A DNA stretch of 41,287 nucleotides from Kiritimatiellia bacterium. GTDB lineage: Bacteria > Verrucomicrobiota > Kiritimatiellia > B70-G9. The notes beneath the pieces are model-generated. The model searched no databases and was not told where the DNA came from. It saw only the letters and a program-made list of their open reading frames with translations. Position 1 is the stretch's first letter, and every line of letters begins with the position of its first letter. This document shows, piece by piece, positions 1-8,999 of this stretch. Location: the NCBI GenBank assembly GCA_029934055.1, contig JAOZMZ010000008.1, positions 1 to 41,287 on the forward strand, read 5' to 3'. The position numbers were made by a program, and so were the translations under genes.

Positions 1-19
1 CACGCTGGGATCTGTGCGG

Positions 20-43
20 GGGGTGCCGGGCAACCGGCATCCC
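20..43. other. Inverted repeat with GCAA tetraloop
   Basis: A 10-bp stem (GGGGTGCCGG against CCGGCATCCC, one G-T wobble) closes on a GCAA loop at 30-33. It lies about 30 bases past the stop of the minus-strand membrane protein gene, so it could protect or end that transcript. No T-run follows on either strand, so I do not call it an intrinsic terminator. The first 70 bases otherwise show no gene, and the window edge prevents judging whether the hairpin belongs to something larger. Confidence 0.4.
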
Positions 44-71
44 TACCGCGACAAGGATGCGAAGGTGTTTA

Positions 72-2657
72 TCAGCTCGAGGGCGGACGGGGTTGGATGC
101 TGAGACCGCGCAGGGTCATGGGCGCACCACGGTTGTAGACGAAGACGATGAAGAAAGGCAGGTTGGTTTTGTGAGTGTAGGAGGAGACAGCAGGGCGCCC
201 GGCAATAACGGTGGTCCAGCCGGTCTCGTCGGAATCGAAGCGGCGCACGTTGAATCGTCCCAGGACGGTGCCGCGTGAGGCGGGTGTGTCGAAGAGCAGT
301 CGGAGGGTATAGGTGCCGGGAGCGAGAGGGAGCTTGGGTCCGTAGAGGGTGATGGCGGCGGGATCGCGCCGTGGGCGCAGGAGTACGGCCCGATCAGTGG
401 GGCGGGTTTCTCCGGCGTGGAACAGGCAGGCGGCGGGGATAAAGATTTCTTTTCCGGGTTGCATGGCAAGGCCGTTCCAATCACCGGCGGCGAGGAGGAC
501 GCAATCGAGGTCGATGCGCCCGCGGGCGCCGAGGCGCAGGGCGATCCTGGAGAAGTCGCTGATGTTGCAGGGCGCCGGGTACCATTGCCAGGCGGCGGAG
601 TCGAGGGAAATTTCGGTGCGCGCGAGGAGGGAGGTGGGCTGGAGGGTGTCGGCCAGGAGGGAGCCGCGCCCGCGGGCGCGGATGAGCCAGCGGAGGTCGG
701 GAGCGGGCGGGGACCAGGTGGAGCGCAGGGTGACCGACTGGGAAGGTTGGTCGAGACGCACGAAAGCGGCGGGGGAGGAGGGGTTGCCGGGGGCGAGGAT
801 GGCGGGGGAAGCGTGAAGATGTCCCTTTTCGGCCTCCCAGCGGCGCGAGGGGCAGATGAGCGGGCAGGGGGTGGTGGTGGATGTGGTGGTGGTGGAAGGC
901 CGCGGGAGGATTGTGAAGGCCCAGACGGGGCCGGCGTGGTGCAGGAGGCGCAGGCGCGGATTGTGCAGGAGACTGTCGAGTGTATAGGAGACGGCGAAGG
1001 GGCTCACCTTTTCGGGGAAGGCGTTTTCGTGGAGGATCACGGCGGTGACACCGCGGCGCAGGAGGTCGTCGAGAAGCGGAGGGGGGAGAACGCCGCTGTT
1101 GGCGGATACGAAGCGCAGAAAAACGTCGCGGTAATAGTGGCGGGTTATGATCGGGCAGTATCCGTTGACCATGCGGATGTCATAGAGGGAGGAATAGTAC
1201 TGGTAGAGTGAGGACCAGGCGGAATCGCCGGGCCAGAGGGGGATGGCGAGGGCGTGGGGCCGGGATCCTGTAGCGCGGGCCTCCGCGGCGACGGCGGCGT
1301 AGGCGTCCTGGCGGGAATCGAGCAGACAGATGGTGGGGCTGACCTGGCAGCGGTATTCGAGAAGGACGGCGGCGACGAGGAGGGCGAGGAGGCTGCTGCG
1401 GAGCGGGCGGGGAGGGAAGGGTGGGAGGGGTGGAATGAGGGCGGCGAGGGCGATTGCGAGGGCGGGGGCGAGGAAAAAGGGAGTCAGGCAGAATACCTTG
1501 CCGGGTTGGCGGATAAGTTTGAGACCGGGCAGGAAATGACGCGCGGTGGAGAATATGCGGCCGTGAAAGGGTCCGCGCGGACCGAGGGCGAGGGCCACGA
1601 CGGCGGTGACGGCGAGGGCGAAGATGAGCAGGAGGGTCAGGTCGTGACGGGCGGAGACGTCGGGTGCGAGTCGTTCGCGGGTGCGCCGGTGGAGGCGCAG
1701 AGCGCCGGCGCAGATGATGGCGGGGACGAGGAAGCCGAGATATATCTGGTTGGAGAGTCCGCGGAGGGAGCGCCACGCGAAGAGTCCGATGGGGCGCGGG
1801 GAATAGAGGGCGATTTCGCGGTAACTGCGCGAGCCGGCGTGGTGGGCGAGGAGGCTGATCTTGCGGGCGACGGCGAGGGAGTAGAGTCCGGCGGCGGCAA
1901 CGGCGGCGATGGCCGGCAGGAGGGCGAAGGTCACCGCCGGCAGGGAGCGCAGGCGCTGGGAGAGTGGGCCGGGCCGGATTGAAAAGGACGCCAGGCACCA
2001 CCATGGTGCCAGCAGGACCATGTAGAGGAAGGCATGGGCATCGGCGCAACGGGCGAAGATCACGGCGATCCCGGCCAGCAATCCCCCGGTGGGACGCGCA
2101 TTGCGCACGGCGATATCGAGTCCGAGCAGGAAGAGCGGGATCCAGGGCAATGCGAATTCCATCGGGCTGCCGCCGAGGGCGGCGTGCCACCGGAAAGGCA
2201 TGATGACCCCGAGGAGTGCGGCGTAGAGTGCGAAGGGTTCCCTGCGGACGAAGCGGCGCACGAGTAACCAGGTGAAGAGATATCCCAGCCAGAGGGCGAG
2301 CAGGCCGGTGAGGTTGCGGGCGGCGGCGCGGCCGGTAAGGGGTTCGAGGGCGGCGTAGACGGTGGAGAAGGGCAGGTAGTAATGGTAGAGCCAGAAGGGC
2401 TCCGGCGTACCGGCGTTGAATTGCCAGGGATCCTCGAACGGGGGGACGCGTCCGGCGAAGGTGCGCGCGGCGAGATGGAAGTAGTAGAGCTGCTGGAGAT
2501 GGTCACCGGGGATCATGGACCGGAGGTGATGCTTTTCGACGTTGCGGGCCCCGGAGGGAATTCCTTCGCCGAAATGCAGTGCCAGCGGCCAGGTGAATAT
2601 GAGCCATACAGCGGCGGCTACGAGGGCGCTGGTCGCCAGAAGGGTACGCGTTTTCAT
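72..2657 (-). CDS. Large multi-pass membrane protein, GT-C glycosyltransferase-like
   Basis: The 861-residue protein starts with a signal-anchor-like helix (residues 5-25). An acidic loop follows (IPGDHLQQ, around residues 49-56), then roughly ten hydrophobic segments up to about residue 430, and finally a long soluble C-terminal half. The first loop with an Asp after helix 1, followed by many helices and an extracytoplasmic tail, is the usual plan of GT-C enzymes that move sugars from polyprenyl-phosphate carriers on the outer face of the inner membrane. I do not recognise an exact family, and a YfhO-like or other integral membrane role is possible. The start is the ATG at 2657; the ribosome binding site is poor. 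It is divergent from a glycosyltransferase pair, which fits a glycan role. Confidence 0.6.
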   Translation of the reverse strand: MKTRTLLATSALVAAAVWLIFTWPLALHFGEGIPSGARNVEKHHLRSMIPGDHLQQLYYFHLAARTFAGRVPPFEDPWQFNAGTPEPFWLYHYYLPFSTVYAALEPLTGRAAARNLTGLLALWLGYLFTWLLVRRFVRREPFALYAALLGVIMPFRWHAALGGSPMEFALPWIPLFLLGLDIAVRNARPTGGLLAGIAVIFARCADAHAFLYMVLLAPWWCLASFSIRPGPLSQRLRSLPAVTFALLPAIAAVAAAGLYSLAVARKISLLAHHAGSRSYREIALYSPRPIGLFAWRSLRGLSNQIYLGFLVPAIICAGALRLHRRTRERLAPDVSARHDLTLLLIFALAVTAVVALALGPRGPFHGRIFSTARHFLPGLKLIRQPGKVFCLTPFFLAPALAIALAALIPPLPPFPPRPLRSSLLALLVAAVLLEYRCQVSPTICLLDSRQDAYAAVAAEARATGSRPHALAIPLWPGDSAWSSLYQYYSSLYDIRMVNGYCPIITRHYYRDVFLRFVSANSGVLPPPLLDDLLRRGVTAVILHENAFPEKVSPFAVSYTLDSLLHNPRLRLLHHAGPVWAFTILPRPSTTTTSTTTPCPLICPSRRWEAEKGHLHASPAILAPGNPSSPAAFVRLDQPSQSVTLRSTWSPPAPDLRWLIRARGRGSLLADTLQPTSLLARTEISLDSAAWQWYPAPCNISDFSRIALRLGARGRIDLDCVLLAAGDWNGLAMQPGKEIFIPAACLFHAGETRPTDRAVLLRPRRDPAAITLYGPKLPLAPGTYTLRLLFDTPASRGTVLGRFNVRRFDSDETGWTTVIAGRPAVSSYTHKTNLPFFIVFVYNRGAPMTLRGLSIQPRPPSS

Positions 2658-2767
2658 CTTCGGGGTGCATTCTGCCAGAGGAGGGGCCTACTGCCAAGAG
2701 TGCGGGTTAGCTCTTTACTGGCGGAAGGCGGGCGGCCAGAATAGCGGCGGAGTTTGACGGAGGCGTG

Positions 2768-3217
2768 ATGAGGATCTGGATCGAGGGTGAGGAGCGCGAC
2801 GGGCTCGGCGCGGAGATCGCTGCGGGGGCGCGGCGCCTGCGGGAGGGCGGGAGCGCGCCGCGGTTCCTGGCGCCGCAACACAGTGCCCTGCTGCTGCGGG
2901 AAGCCGTCTCGGAAGAGGAATACGACCGGACGTACTCGCGCCTGCTGCAAATGCGCTGCGGTGTGGACACCGGGGATTTCAACGTCCCGCGGCGCAAGGG
3001 GCCGGCCGGGATGCTGGCCGGATGGGTACGGGCGCTGTTGTGGAGGGTGCTGCGCTACCAGCATGAACGCATGGCGTTGCAGCAGAACACGATCAATGAA
3101 CTGATCGCCGCGGCGGTGGAATTCGAACGGCAGAGACGCCGACGGGAGACAGGGGAACTGCGGCGGAGGATCGAGCAATTGGAGAAGGCGGCCGGGAGCG
3201 GCGGAGGGACGGGCTGA
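2768..3217 (+). CDS. Small coiled-coil protein preceding a glycosyltransferase
   Basis: This is a 149-residue protein of unknown function. The ATG at 2768 has GGAGG four bases upstream; a GTG at 2765 is possible but too close to that site. The first half is a mixed, charged region. The second half (from about residue 85) is a long amphipathic, Arg/Glu-rich helix that looks like a coiled coil, including RYQHERMALQQNTINEL. Similar helical stretches occur beside glycosyltransferases and sugar methyltransferases in polysaccharide loci (recollection, not searched). Only four bases separate it from the following family 4 glycosyltransferase, so the two are probably co-translated and may act together. 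No catalytic motif is visible. Confidence 0.6.
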   Translation: MRIWIEGEERDGLGAEIAAGARRLREGGSAPRFLAPQHSALLLREAVSEEEYDRTYSRLLQMRCGVDTGDFNVPRRKGPAGMLAGWVRALLWRVLRYQHERMALQQNTINELIAAAVEFERQRRRRETGELRRRIEQLEKAAGSGGGTG

Positions 3218-3221
3218 TTTC

Positions 3222-4301
3222 GTGAGGCGCGTTGACCAGATTCTGGCCGGGTACGCAGAGGGGGATGCGGTTTCGGGTATTGCGGTGGTGATCCGGGACG
3301 TTCTTCGTCGAATGGGATCGTCGTCGGAGATTTTCAGTGACCCGGAACGGACCGCCGCCGACCGCGTGGCGGCGGGTGACTGGCGGCCGCTGGGGGAATA
3401 CGACGGAGGGCGGGACGACGTCCTCATTTATCATTATTCGAGCGAGAGTCCGGCGACGGACGTATTTCTGGGTACGCGCGCGCGGCGGATTCTCGTCTAC
3501 CACAATATCACCCCGGCGGAATGGTACCGCGGTTACGATGATCGGATTGCGGGGGAACTCGCGGAGGCGCGTTCCCGCCTGCCGGCAGCGGCGGGGGCGG
3601 CGGATGCGGTGTGGGCGGTTTCCGATTACAATGCCGGGGAGTTGCGGCGGATGACGGGGGTGGGTGAGGTCAGGGTATGGCCGCCGCCGCTGGACACCGC
3701 GCGGCTGGACGTGGCGCCGGACGCGGCGGAGGTGGAGAAGTTGGCGGGGGGGCTGGTGAATTTCCTGTTTGTGGGAAGGCTGGTGCCCAACAAGTGCGTT
3801 GAGGATCTGATTCTGGCGTTCGCGTGGTACACGCGGGCGATCAATCCTCATGCGCGCCTGGTGCTGGCCGGTTCCGGGAAGGCTGTTCCGCGTTACACGG
3901 CCATGTTGCGCATGCTGGCCGGGGAACTGAAACTGGAGAACGTATGTTTCGAGCGTTTTGTTTCGCCGTCCGGGCTGGCGGCGTGTTACCGCAGGGCGCG
4001 GGTGTTCGTCACCGCCAGCCGGCACGAGGGATACTGTCTGCCCTTGCTGGAGGCGATGTATGCGGGAGTTCCGGTGATTGCACGGGCGGCGGGCGGAATG
4101 CCGGAGGCCGTAGGGTCTGCGGGCATCCTCGTGGACGATTTCGAGGCCGAGGAGCTGGCGGTGGTGATGGACAAGGCGGCGCGGGACGGGGACCTACGGC
4201 GGGCGCTGCTGGCATCCGGAAAGGCACGCATAGCGGCTGAGACGGGACGCGACCTGGAGAAAGAACTGGGTTCACTCCTGGCGCCTTTCGGGGTGGTTTG
4301 A
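3222..4301 (+). CDS. Family 4 (GT-B) glycosyltransferase
   Basis: The 359-residue protein has the two-domain layout of GT4 enzymes that transfer a sugar from a nucleotide donor in the cytoplasm. The second Rossmann half opens with FVGRLVPNK (183-191). The donor-site signature HEGYCLPLLEAM (268-279) holds the E-x7-E pair at Glu269 and Glu277, followed by GVPVIA and GGMPEA. The N-terminal acceptor half carries HNITPAEWY near residue 94. The start is a GTG just after the stop of the small coiled-coil gene; no good ribosome binding site sits close to it, so coupling to the upstream gene is likely. Acceptor and donor cannot be told from sequence; a surface polysaccharide or glycolipid role is inferred. 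Confidence 0.85.
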   Translation: MRRVDQILAGYAEGDAVSGIAVVIRDVLRRMGSSSEIFSDPERTAADRVAAGDWRPLGEYDGGRDDVLIYHYSSESPATDVFLGTRARRILVYHNITPAEWYRGYDDRIAGELAEARSRLPAAAGAADAVWAVSDYNAGELRRMTGVGEVRVWPPPLDTARLDVAPDAAEVEKLAGGLVNFLFVGRLVPNKCVEDLILAFAWYTRAINPHARLVLAGSGKAVPRYTAMLRMLAGELKLENVCFERFVSPSGLAACYRRARVFVTASRHEGYCLPLLEAMYAGVPVIARAAGGMPEAVGSAGILVDDFEAEELAVVMDKAARDGDLRRALLASGKARIAAETGRDLEKELGSLLAPFGVV

Positions 4302-4312
4302 GGGCCGGGCGG

Positions 4313-5446
4313 TTATTCCGGCGGGGAAGACGGATCGCTGATGAGTGTGCCGTTTCTGATCAGCTCCAGGGAGGGGTTTTGTGGGAATGAGAGGACGAGG
4401 CTCTGGACAGTGAGCTTGCCGCCGGGGGGATAGACTTCGTCCTGATGGACGATACATTCCCGGTTGGTGAAGCCGGCAGGACCCACTGTTCCTCCAAGAT
4501 GGTCGCTGCGCCCGCATGCCCAGTGAAAGCCGGTTTTTTCATCCTCGATGATGTTGCCGCTGACGACGGCCTTTTCGTTGCAGCCGAGGCCGAGCTCGGC
4601 GATGTTGCGGCGGGCCGGATCGCATGCGAAGAAGCGCTGAAGTTCCCGGGCCGGCGCGCCGTCGCCGTGGACGGCCCGGACGCGGTTGGCGCTGACTTCG
4701 AGACGGAGAATGCGTCCTTCGCGGAGGACGGGGAGGATGCCGGCGGTACGACTGGGATCGGAGGGCCTTTCGCCCTCGTAGGGCGCGATGTAGGCTTCGC
4801 CGCCGGGAAGATTGATGAGGGGAAAATCGGTGTCGGGTGTGCAGCGGCCGCCGTCGGCGTGTCCGCGGCGGTGACGCAGGTCGAAAACGAAGACGTCGCC
4901 GGTCGAGAAGACCGCGCGGGCGGATTCGGCATCGTTCAAAAGGCGGGCCAGGCGGTCGGCAACGCGGGCGATACGGCGGTAATCGGCGGCCAGGGCGGTA
5001 TGTTGCATGGCGGGCGATACGCCCGGCATGCTGGCGATACGGCATCCGCCGGGACCGGGACGGACGAAGGCACTGAGAGGGGCGGTGGCGGAAAACTCCG
5101 TCATGGCGAGAACGATGTTGAACGCGGCCACCGTTTCGGCGATGGAGCGTTCTTCTTTGCCGTCGAGGAGTCCGGTGGCGGGCAGGGGGGCGTTATGGGC
5201 GCCGGTCGCCGGGAATAGGAGAATAGGGGGCGGGGGCAGCCCGCAGCCGGGGAAGGCGTTCCGCCATTCCCGGGCCATACGGCGGCGGCTGCGCCAGGCG
5301 GGGTTATCGGGGACACCGTCGCGGGGAACGTCCACCATGATGAGTGCGGATTCACCGGGACGGGGATCGAAGACTTCGCGCAGGAGACGCGGGAGGTTGA
5401 AGTCCGAGGGCGGTGAAGCTTGTCCTGAGGGTGAGTTTTTTTCCAT
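4313..5446 (-). CDS. M29-type metallo-aminopeptidase (aminopeptidase T-like)
   Basis: The product is 377 residues from the ATG at 5446, which has GAGGAG upstream and begins 11 bases after the nth stop, so it is read with nth. Segments match the M29 (AmpS/aminopeptidase T) metal-site pattern: [11 protein letters not shown], then [11 protein letters not shown], then [12 protein letters not shown] and finally IVHQDEVY. These supply the expected Glu, Glu, His and His-x-Asp ligands. M29 enzymes remove N-terminal residues from peptides using a two-metal centre. The N-terminal half is less conserved than I would expect, so a relative with another hydrolase activity remains possible. The pairing with a DNA repair gene looks organisational rather than functional. 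Confidence 0.7.
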   Translation of the reverse strand: MEKNSPSGQASPPSDFNLPRLLREVFDPRPGESALIMVDVPRDGVPDNPAWRSRRRMAREWRNAFPGCGLPPPPILLFPATGAHNAPLPATGLLDGKEERSIAETVAAFNIVLAMTEFSATAPLSAFVRPGPGGCRIASMPGVSPAMQHTALAADYRRIARVADRLARLLNDAESARAVFSTGDVFVFDLRHRRGHADGGRCTPDTDFPLINLPGGEAYIAPYEGERPSDPSRTAGILPVLREGRILRLEVSANRVRAVHGDGAPARELQRFFACDPARRNIAELGLGCNEKAVVSGNIIEDEKTGFHWACGRSDHLGGTVGPAGFTNRECIVHQDEVYPPGGKLTVQSLVLSFPQNPSLELIRNGTLISDPSSPPE

Positions 5447-5457
5447 GGACGCTCTCC

Positions 5458-6102
5458 TCAAGCATAGTCGCGCGAGGGGCAATCCTCGCGCACGGGGCAT
5501 TTCCGGCAGGCCGGTTTGCGGGCCGTACAGCAGTAGCGGCCGTGAAAGACCATGGTGTGGGAGAAGGAACCCCAGGAGGTACGCGGGATGAGTGCCTTGA
5601 GATCCTCTTCGATTCGGGCCGGGTCGTTGTTGTCGGTCAGTTGCAGGCGACGGGCGACGCGGCGGCAGTGGGTATCGACCACGAGTCCCGGCTTATGGAA
5701 GGCGACGGCCATCATCAGGTTGGCGGTTTTGCGTCCGATGCCGGGAAGCGAGACGAGTGTCTCGAAATCGTCGGGCACGCGTCCGCCGAAATCTTCCGCC
5801 AGACGACGGGTGAGAGCGATGATGTTGCGGGCCTTGTTGCGGAAGAACCCGGTGGAACGGATTTCATTTTCGAGCACGGCCTGCGGTACGCCGGCCCAAT
5901 CGGCGGCGCTGCGGTACTTGCGGAAGAGCTCCGGCGTGACACGGTTGACGCGTTCATCGGTGCACTGGGCGGAGAGGATGGCGGCGATGAGCAGTTCCAG
6001 GGGATTGTTGAAGTTCAGTTCGCAGCGGGCGTCGGGATATGCGCGGCGGAGCTTGCGGGCGATCCGCCGCGCCCGTTCCTTGAGTTGGGGCGAAATTTTC
6101 AT
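5458..6102 (-). CDS. nth: Endonuclease III, DNA glycosylase/AP lyase
   Basis: The 214-residue protein removes oxidised pyrimidines from DNA and nicks the abasic site. The helix-hairpin-helix [10 protein letters not shown] (119-128) contains catalytic Lys125, and [10 protein letters not shown] (141-150) supplies the catalytic Asp143. The C-terminus has the [4Fe-4S] ligands Cys192, Cys199, Cys202 and Cys208 in the exact C-x6-C-x2-C-x5-C spacing. The length fits the family (about 210). The frame stays open upstream to 6348, but that part overlaps pnp and has no family resemblance. The ATG at 6102 matches the family N-terminus and lies 35 bases past the pnp stop, so the gene is probably in the rpsO-pnp transcript. 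Confidence 0.95.
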   Translation of the reverse strand: MKISPQLKERARRIARKLRRAYPDARCELNFNNPLELLIAAILSAQCTDERVNRVTPELFRKYRSAADWAGVPQAVLENEIRSTGFFRNKARNIIALTRRLAEDFGGRVPDDFETLVSLPGIGRKTANLMMAVAFHKPGLVVDTHCRRVARRLQLTDNNDPARIEEDLKALIPRTSWGSFSHTMVFHGRYCCTARKPACRKCPVREDCPSRDYA

Positions 6103-6137
6103 TCCGTCACCTTGCGGCCGTACGCCGCTGGGTCCGG

Positions 6138-8363
6138 TCAGCGCCGTCGCCGCCGACCGCCACGGCGGTCGGAACCCCGCCGAGATTCGCGGCGGGAGTC
6201 GCGTTGGGGCTGGGCATGCTGTGCGGCACCGGCGGGCGGCTGTTCCTCGCCGGGCTCTTCGAGGCCCTGTTCGCGACGGTCGTCCAGGGCGGCGCGGCGG
6301 CTGAGGCGCACGCGACCCTGGTCGTCGATGCTGATACACTTGACCCACATCGGGTCGCCGATCTTGCAGATATCCTCCACGCGGCCGACGCGGAAATTGG
6401 CCAATTCGCTGACGTGGACGAGTCCTTCCTTGCCGGGAAAGATTTCCACGAAGCAGCCGAAGTCCTTGATGGAGGTGACCTTGCCGCGGTAGATCTTGCC
6501 GATTTCCGCCTCGGCGGTGACGGCCTCGATTTCGCGGATGGCGGCATCCATGGCGGGTTTATCGGCACTGTAGACATTCACGGTGCCGTCTTCCTCGACG
6601 TCTATCTGCACACCGGTGGTTTCGGTGATGCGGCGGATGGTCTTGCCGCCGGGTCCGATGAGGGCGCCGATTTTTTCGCGGTCGATCTTGATGCGTTCCA
6701 CGCGCGGTGCGTAGGGGGAGATATCGCCGCGTGGGGCGGCCATGACGCCGTCCATGAAGTCGAGTATATGCATGCGTGCGGTGTGCGACTTGGCGACGGC
6801 CTGCTCGAGGATTTCCCAATCAAGACCGGGGATCTTGAGGTCGAGCTGGAATCCGGTGACGCCCTGGCGGGTGCCGGCGAGTTTGAAATCCATGTCGCCG
6901 CAATGGTCTTCGTCGCCGAGGATATCCACGAGCACGGCGGCACGATCCTTTCCGGTGATGAGGCCGATCGAGATTCCGGCGACGTTGCGTGTGGTCGGTA
7001 CGCCGGCGTCCATGAGGGCGAGTGAACCGGCGCAGACGCTGGCCATGGAGGTCGACCCGTTGGACTCCATGATTTCCGATACCACGCGCACGGTGTAGAC
7101 GTAGTCGGGCGGCATGACGGGAACCAGGGAGCGTTCCGCGAGTGAGCCGTGACCTATTTCGCGCCGGCCGGGTGACCCGATCCGGCGGACTTCGCCGACG
7201 CTGTAAGGCGGGAAGTTGTAGTGGAGCATGAAACGTTTTTCATCCGGTCCGCCGGCGAGGGCATCCATGGCCTGGGCATCGGAGATGGTGCCGAGCGTAA
7301 TCGTGGCCAAGGCCTGGGTTTCTCCACGGGAGAAGAGGGCGGAGCCGTGGGTGCGCGGCAGGATGCCGACCGCGGCGTCGAGCGGACGGACTTCATCGAA
7401 GCCGCGACCGTCAATGCGGCGGGTTTCCTCGAGAACCATGCGGCGGACGAGTTCTTTTTCAAGGTCATGGAAAGCGTTCTTGAAGTCTTCCTCGGACAGT
7501 TCGGGGTTTTCTTCCCTGAGGGAGGCCAGGATTTCATCATAGAGTTGGTCGAGGGTGCGGCTGCGATCCCGTTTGGCGGATATGGTGAGCGCCGTGTGCA
7601 TGCGGTCGGCGGCCAGTCCGCGCAGGCGTTCGAGAAGGGAGTCGTCCTTTTCGGGTATGGAAATTTCCTTGTCGGGAAGGCCGCACATGCGGCGCAGCTC
7701 GAGCTGGGCCTCGACCAGTCGGGTGACGAACGGCTGGGCGAAACGCATGGCTGCGGGAATGACCTCATCGGGCACTTCGCGGGCGCTGCCTTCGATCATC
7801 ATGGGCAGATCGCGGGTACCGACGTAGAGCAGGTCGAGATCGCTGTTGTCGAGTTCGGCGTGGGTGGGATTGACGATGAATTCGCCGTCAACGCGTCCGA
7901 TACGGACGGCGGCGATGGGGCCGAGGAAGGGGATATCCGAGAGGGTCAGGGAGGCGCTGGCGGCGGTGATGCTGAGGATATCGGCGTCGAAGTCGCCGTC
8001 GGCGCACAGAAGTGTATTCATGATCTGGACGTCGTTGCGGTAGTCCTCGGGGAAGAGGGGGCGGATTGGGCGGTCGGTGGCGCGGGCGGTGACGATTTCC
8101 TTTTCCGTGGGGCGCGCCTCGCGTTTGAAATAGCCTCCGGGGAAACGTCCGGCGGCGTAGAATTTTTCGCGATATTCCACCTGAAGGGGGAAGAAATCTA
8201 TGCCTTCGCGCACGCTCTTGGATGCGGTTGCGGCCGAAAAGACGATGGTATCGCCGATTCTGGCGGTGACGGAGCCGCCCGCCTGGCGGGCGAGCAGGCC
8301 GGTTTCGAGACGGATCTTACGGCCGCCGATTTCGGGTTCGACTGCGATGATGTTCTTGTTCAT
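6138..8363 (-). CDS. pnp: Polyribonucleotide nucleotidyltransferase (PNPase)
   Basis: This 741-residue phosphorolytic 3'-5' exoribonuclease acts in RNA turnover. Two RNase PH domains flank a helical linker. The second holds the catalytic block [16 protein letters not shown] near residue 484. A KH domain with [10 protein letters not shown] sits at about 560-620 and an S1 domain ([15 protein letters not shown]) at about 622-692. The tail after the S1 domain is short and packed with Arg, Gln, Ser and Gly. GGGAG about ten bases before the ATG is a good ribosome binding site. The gene follows rpsO, the order seen in most bacteria, and shares its transcript. Confidence 0.98.
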   Translation of the reverse strand: MNKNIIAVEPEIGGRKIRLETGLLARQAGGSVTARIGDTIVFSAATASKSVREGIDFFPLQVEYREKFYAAGRFPGGYFKREARPTEKEIVTARATDRPIRPLFPEDYRNDVQIMNTLLCADGDFDADILSITAASASLTLSDIPFLGPIAAVRIGRVDGEFIVNPTHAELDNSDLDLLYVGTRDLPMMIEGSAREVPDEVIPAAMRFAQPFVTRLVEAQLELRRMCGLPDKEISIPEKDDSLLERLRGLAADRMHTALTISAKRDRSRTLDQLYDEILASLREENPELSEEDFKNAFHDLEKELVRRMVLEETRRIDGRGFDEVRPLDAAVGILPRTHGSALFSRGETQALATITLGTISDAQAMDALAGGPDEKRFMLHYNFPPYSVGEVRRIGSPGRREIGHGSLAERSLVPVMPPDYVYTVRVVSEIMESNGSTSMASVCAGSLALMDAGVPTTRNVAGISIGLITGKDRAAVLVDILGDEDHCGDMDFKLAGTRQGVTGFQLDLKIPGLDWEILEQAVAKSHTARMHILDFMDGVMAAPRGDISPYAPRVERIKIDREKIGALIGPGGKTIRRITETTGVQIDVEEDGTVNVYSADKPAMDAAIREIEAVTAEAEIGKIYRGKVTSIKDFGCFVEIFPGKEGLVHVSELANFRVGRVEDICKIGDPMWVKCISIDDQGRVRLSRRAALDDRREQGLEEPGEEQPPAGAAQHAQPQRDSRRESRRGSDRRGGRRRRR

Positions 8364-8485
8364 GCTGTTTTTTCTCCCTGTATCTGAATCACTTGATCCT
8401 GGATTCGGGCCGGGGGTTCCGGGGGTACGCGGTTTGCGCGGGGGGATGAAGAACGCAGGGTTGATTCATCGCCTTCCGGCAGAAT

Positions 8486-8504
8486 CCATTTCGTGACGAA
8501 ATGG
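8486..8504. other. Perfect palindrome between rpsO and pnp
   Basis: CCATTTCG and CGAAATGG pair perfectly around a three-base loop. The hairpin starts 17 bases past the rpsO stop in the transcript. No U-run follows on the minus strand, so it is not a standard terminator. In Escherichia coli the rpsO-pnp gap holds a terminator and an RNase III site, so a role in processing or partial termination is plausible here. The rest of 8364-8521 is G/C-rich, with only the pnp ribosome binding site recognisable. Confidence 0.45.
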
Positions 8505-8521
8505 AACGCGAGATCCCCGAA

Positions 8522-8785
8522 TTACCGGCGAAGACCGAGTCGGCCGATGAGTTCCCTGTAGCGCGCGGTATCCTTGCGGTTCAGGTAATTCAAGAGACGA
8601 CGCCGCTTGCTGACGAGCATAATGAGACCGCGGCGCGAGCTGTTGTCTTTCTTGTGTCGCTGGAGGTGCTCGGTGAGTTCGCGAATTCGTCGCGTCAACA
8701 AAGCCACCTGCACGTCCACCGAACCGGTATCGCGCTCGTGCCGCTGAAACTCGTGGCGCAGGGCCTCTTTGGTCTCCGCATCCAT
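8522..8785 (-). CDS. rpsO: 30S ribosomal protein S15
   Basis: The 87-residue protein is full length for S15, which binds 16S rRNA early in assembly of the small-subunit platform. Diagnostic segments are [19 protein letters not shown] (19 residues), the [15 protein letters not shown] loop that contacts rRNA, and [13 protein letters not shown]. The ATG at 8785 is the only sensible start. It is the first gene of the minus-strand run rpsO-pnp-nth-peptidase. Its leader is unusual: the Shine-Dalgarno sequence is far from the ATG, with a small hairpin between them, which suggests translational control. Confidence 0.98.
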   Translation of the reverse strand: MDAETKEALRHEFQRHERDTGSVDVQVALLTRRIRELTEHLQRHKKDNSSRRGLIMLVSKRRRLLNYLNRKDTARYRELIGRLGLRR

Positions 8786-8786
8786 G

Positions 8787-8807
8787 GTCTGATTCAGACG
8801 CTTCTCC
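8787..8807 (-). promoter_or_regulatory. rpsO leader: distant Shine-Dalgarno plus intervening hairpin
   Basis: On the minus strand GGAG (8807-8804) lies 18 bases from the ATG at 8785, too far for normal use. Between them GTCTG-AAT-CAGAC (8799-8787) can fold into a 5-bp hairpin. Folding leaves about five unpaired bases, which gives a normal effective spacing. S15 is known to repress its own mRNA by binding leader structures in several bacteria, so this may be an S15 operator; that link is inference. Confidence 0.5.
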
Positions 8808-8844
8808 TCTACTTCTTTCTGCTTTCTGTTTGTGTCGAGGCCGG

Positions 8845-8873
8845 ACTATAAAGGTGGCGGTGAGCTTTGTAAA
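8845..8873 (-). promoter_or_regulatory. sigma70-type promoter of rpsO
   Basis: On the minus strand TTTACA (8873-8868) and TATAGT (8850-8845) are separated by exactly 17 bases; each matches consensus at five of six positions. Transcription would begin near 8838, giving a leader of about 50 bases before rpsO. The rest of 8786-8999, the gap between the divergent rpsO and the plus-strand OB-fold gene, shows only a GC-rich hairpin at 8897-8913. Confidence 0.75.
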
Positions 8874-8999
8874 GAGCATCTTGCGTGCTTTTTTTTCGGC
8901 CCCGTAGGGGCCGGCACCGGCGGGAACTGGCTTTCATTTTGCGGGCGGGCGGGTTAGATTGGCAATGAACGAGTGCGGCGCTTGTGAGGGTCCGTAAGC

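Noticed and set aside
6103-6348. In-frame upstream extension of nth
   Set aside because: It overlaps the end of pnp and has no similarity to endonuclease III; the ATG at 6102 gives the normal family length.
8897-8913. CGGCCCC-GTA-GGGGCCG hairpin next to a run of eight Ts
   Set aside because: The T-run precedes the hairpin on the plus strand and becomes an A-run after it on the minus strand, so it is not an intrinsic terminator in either direction. It may still be a random G/C-rich dyad.
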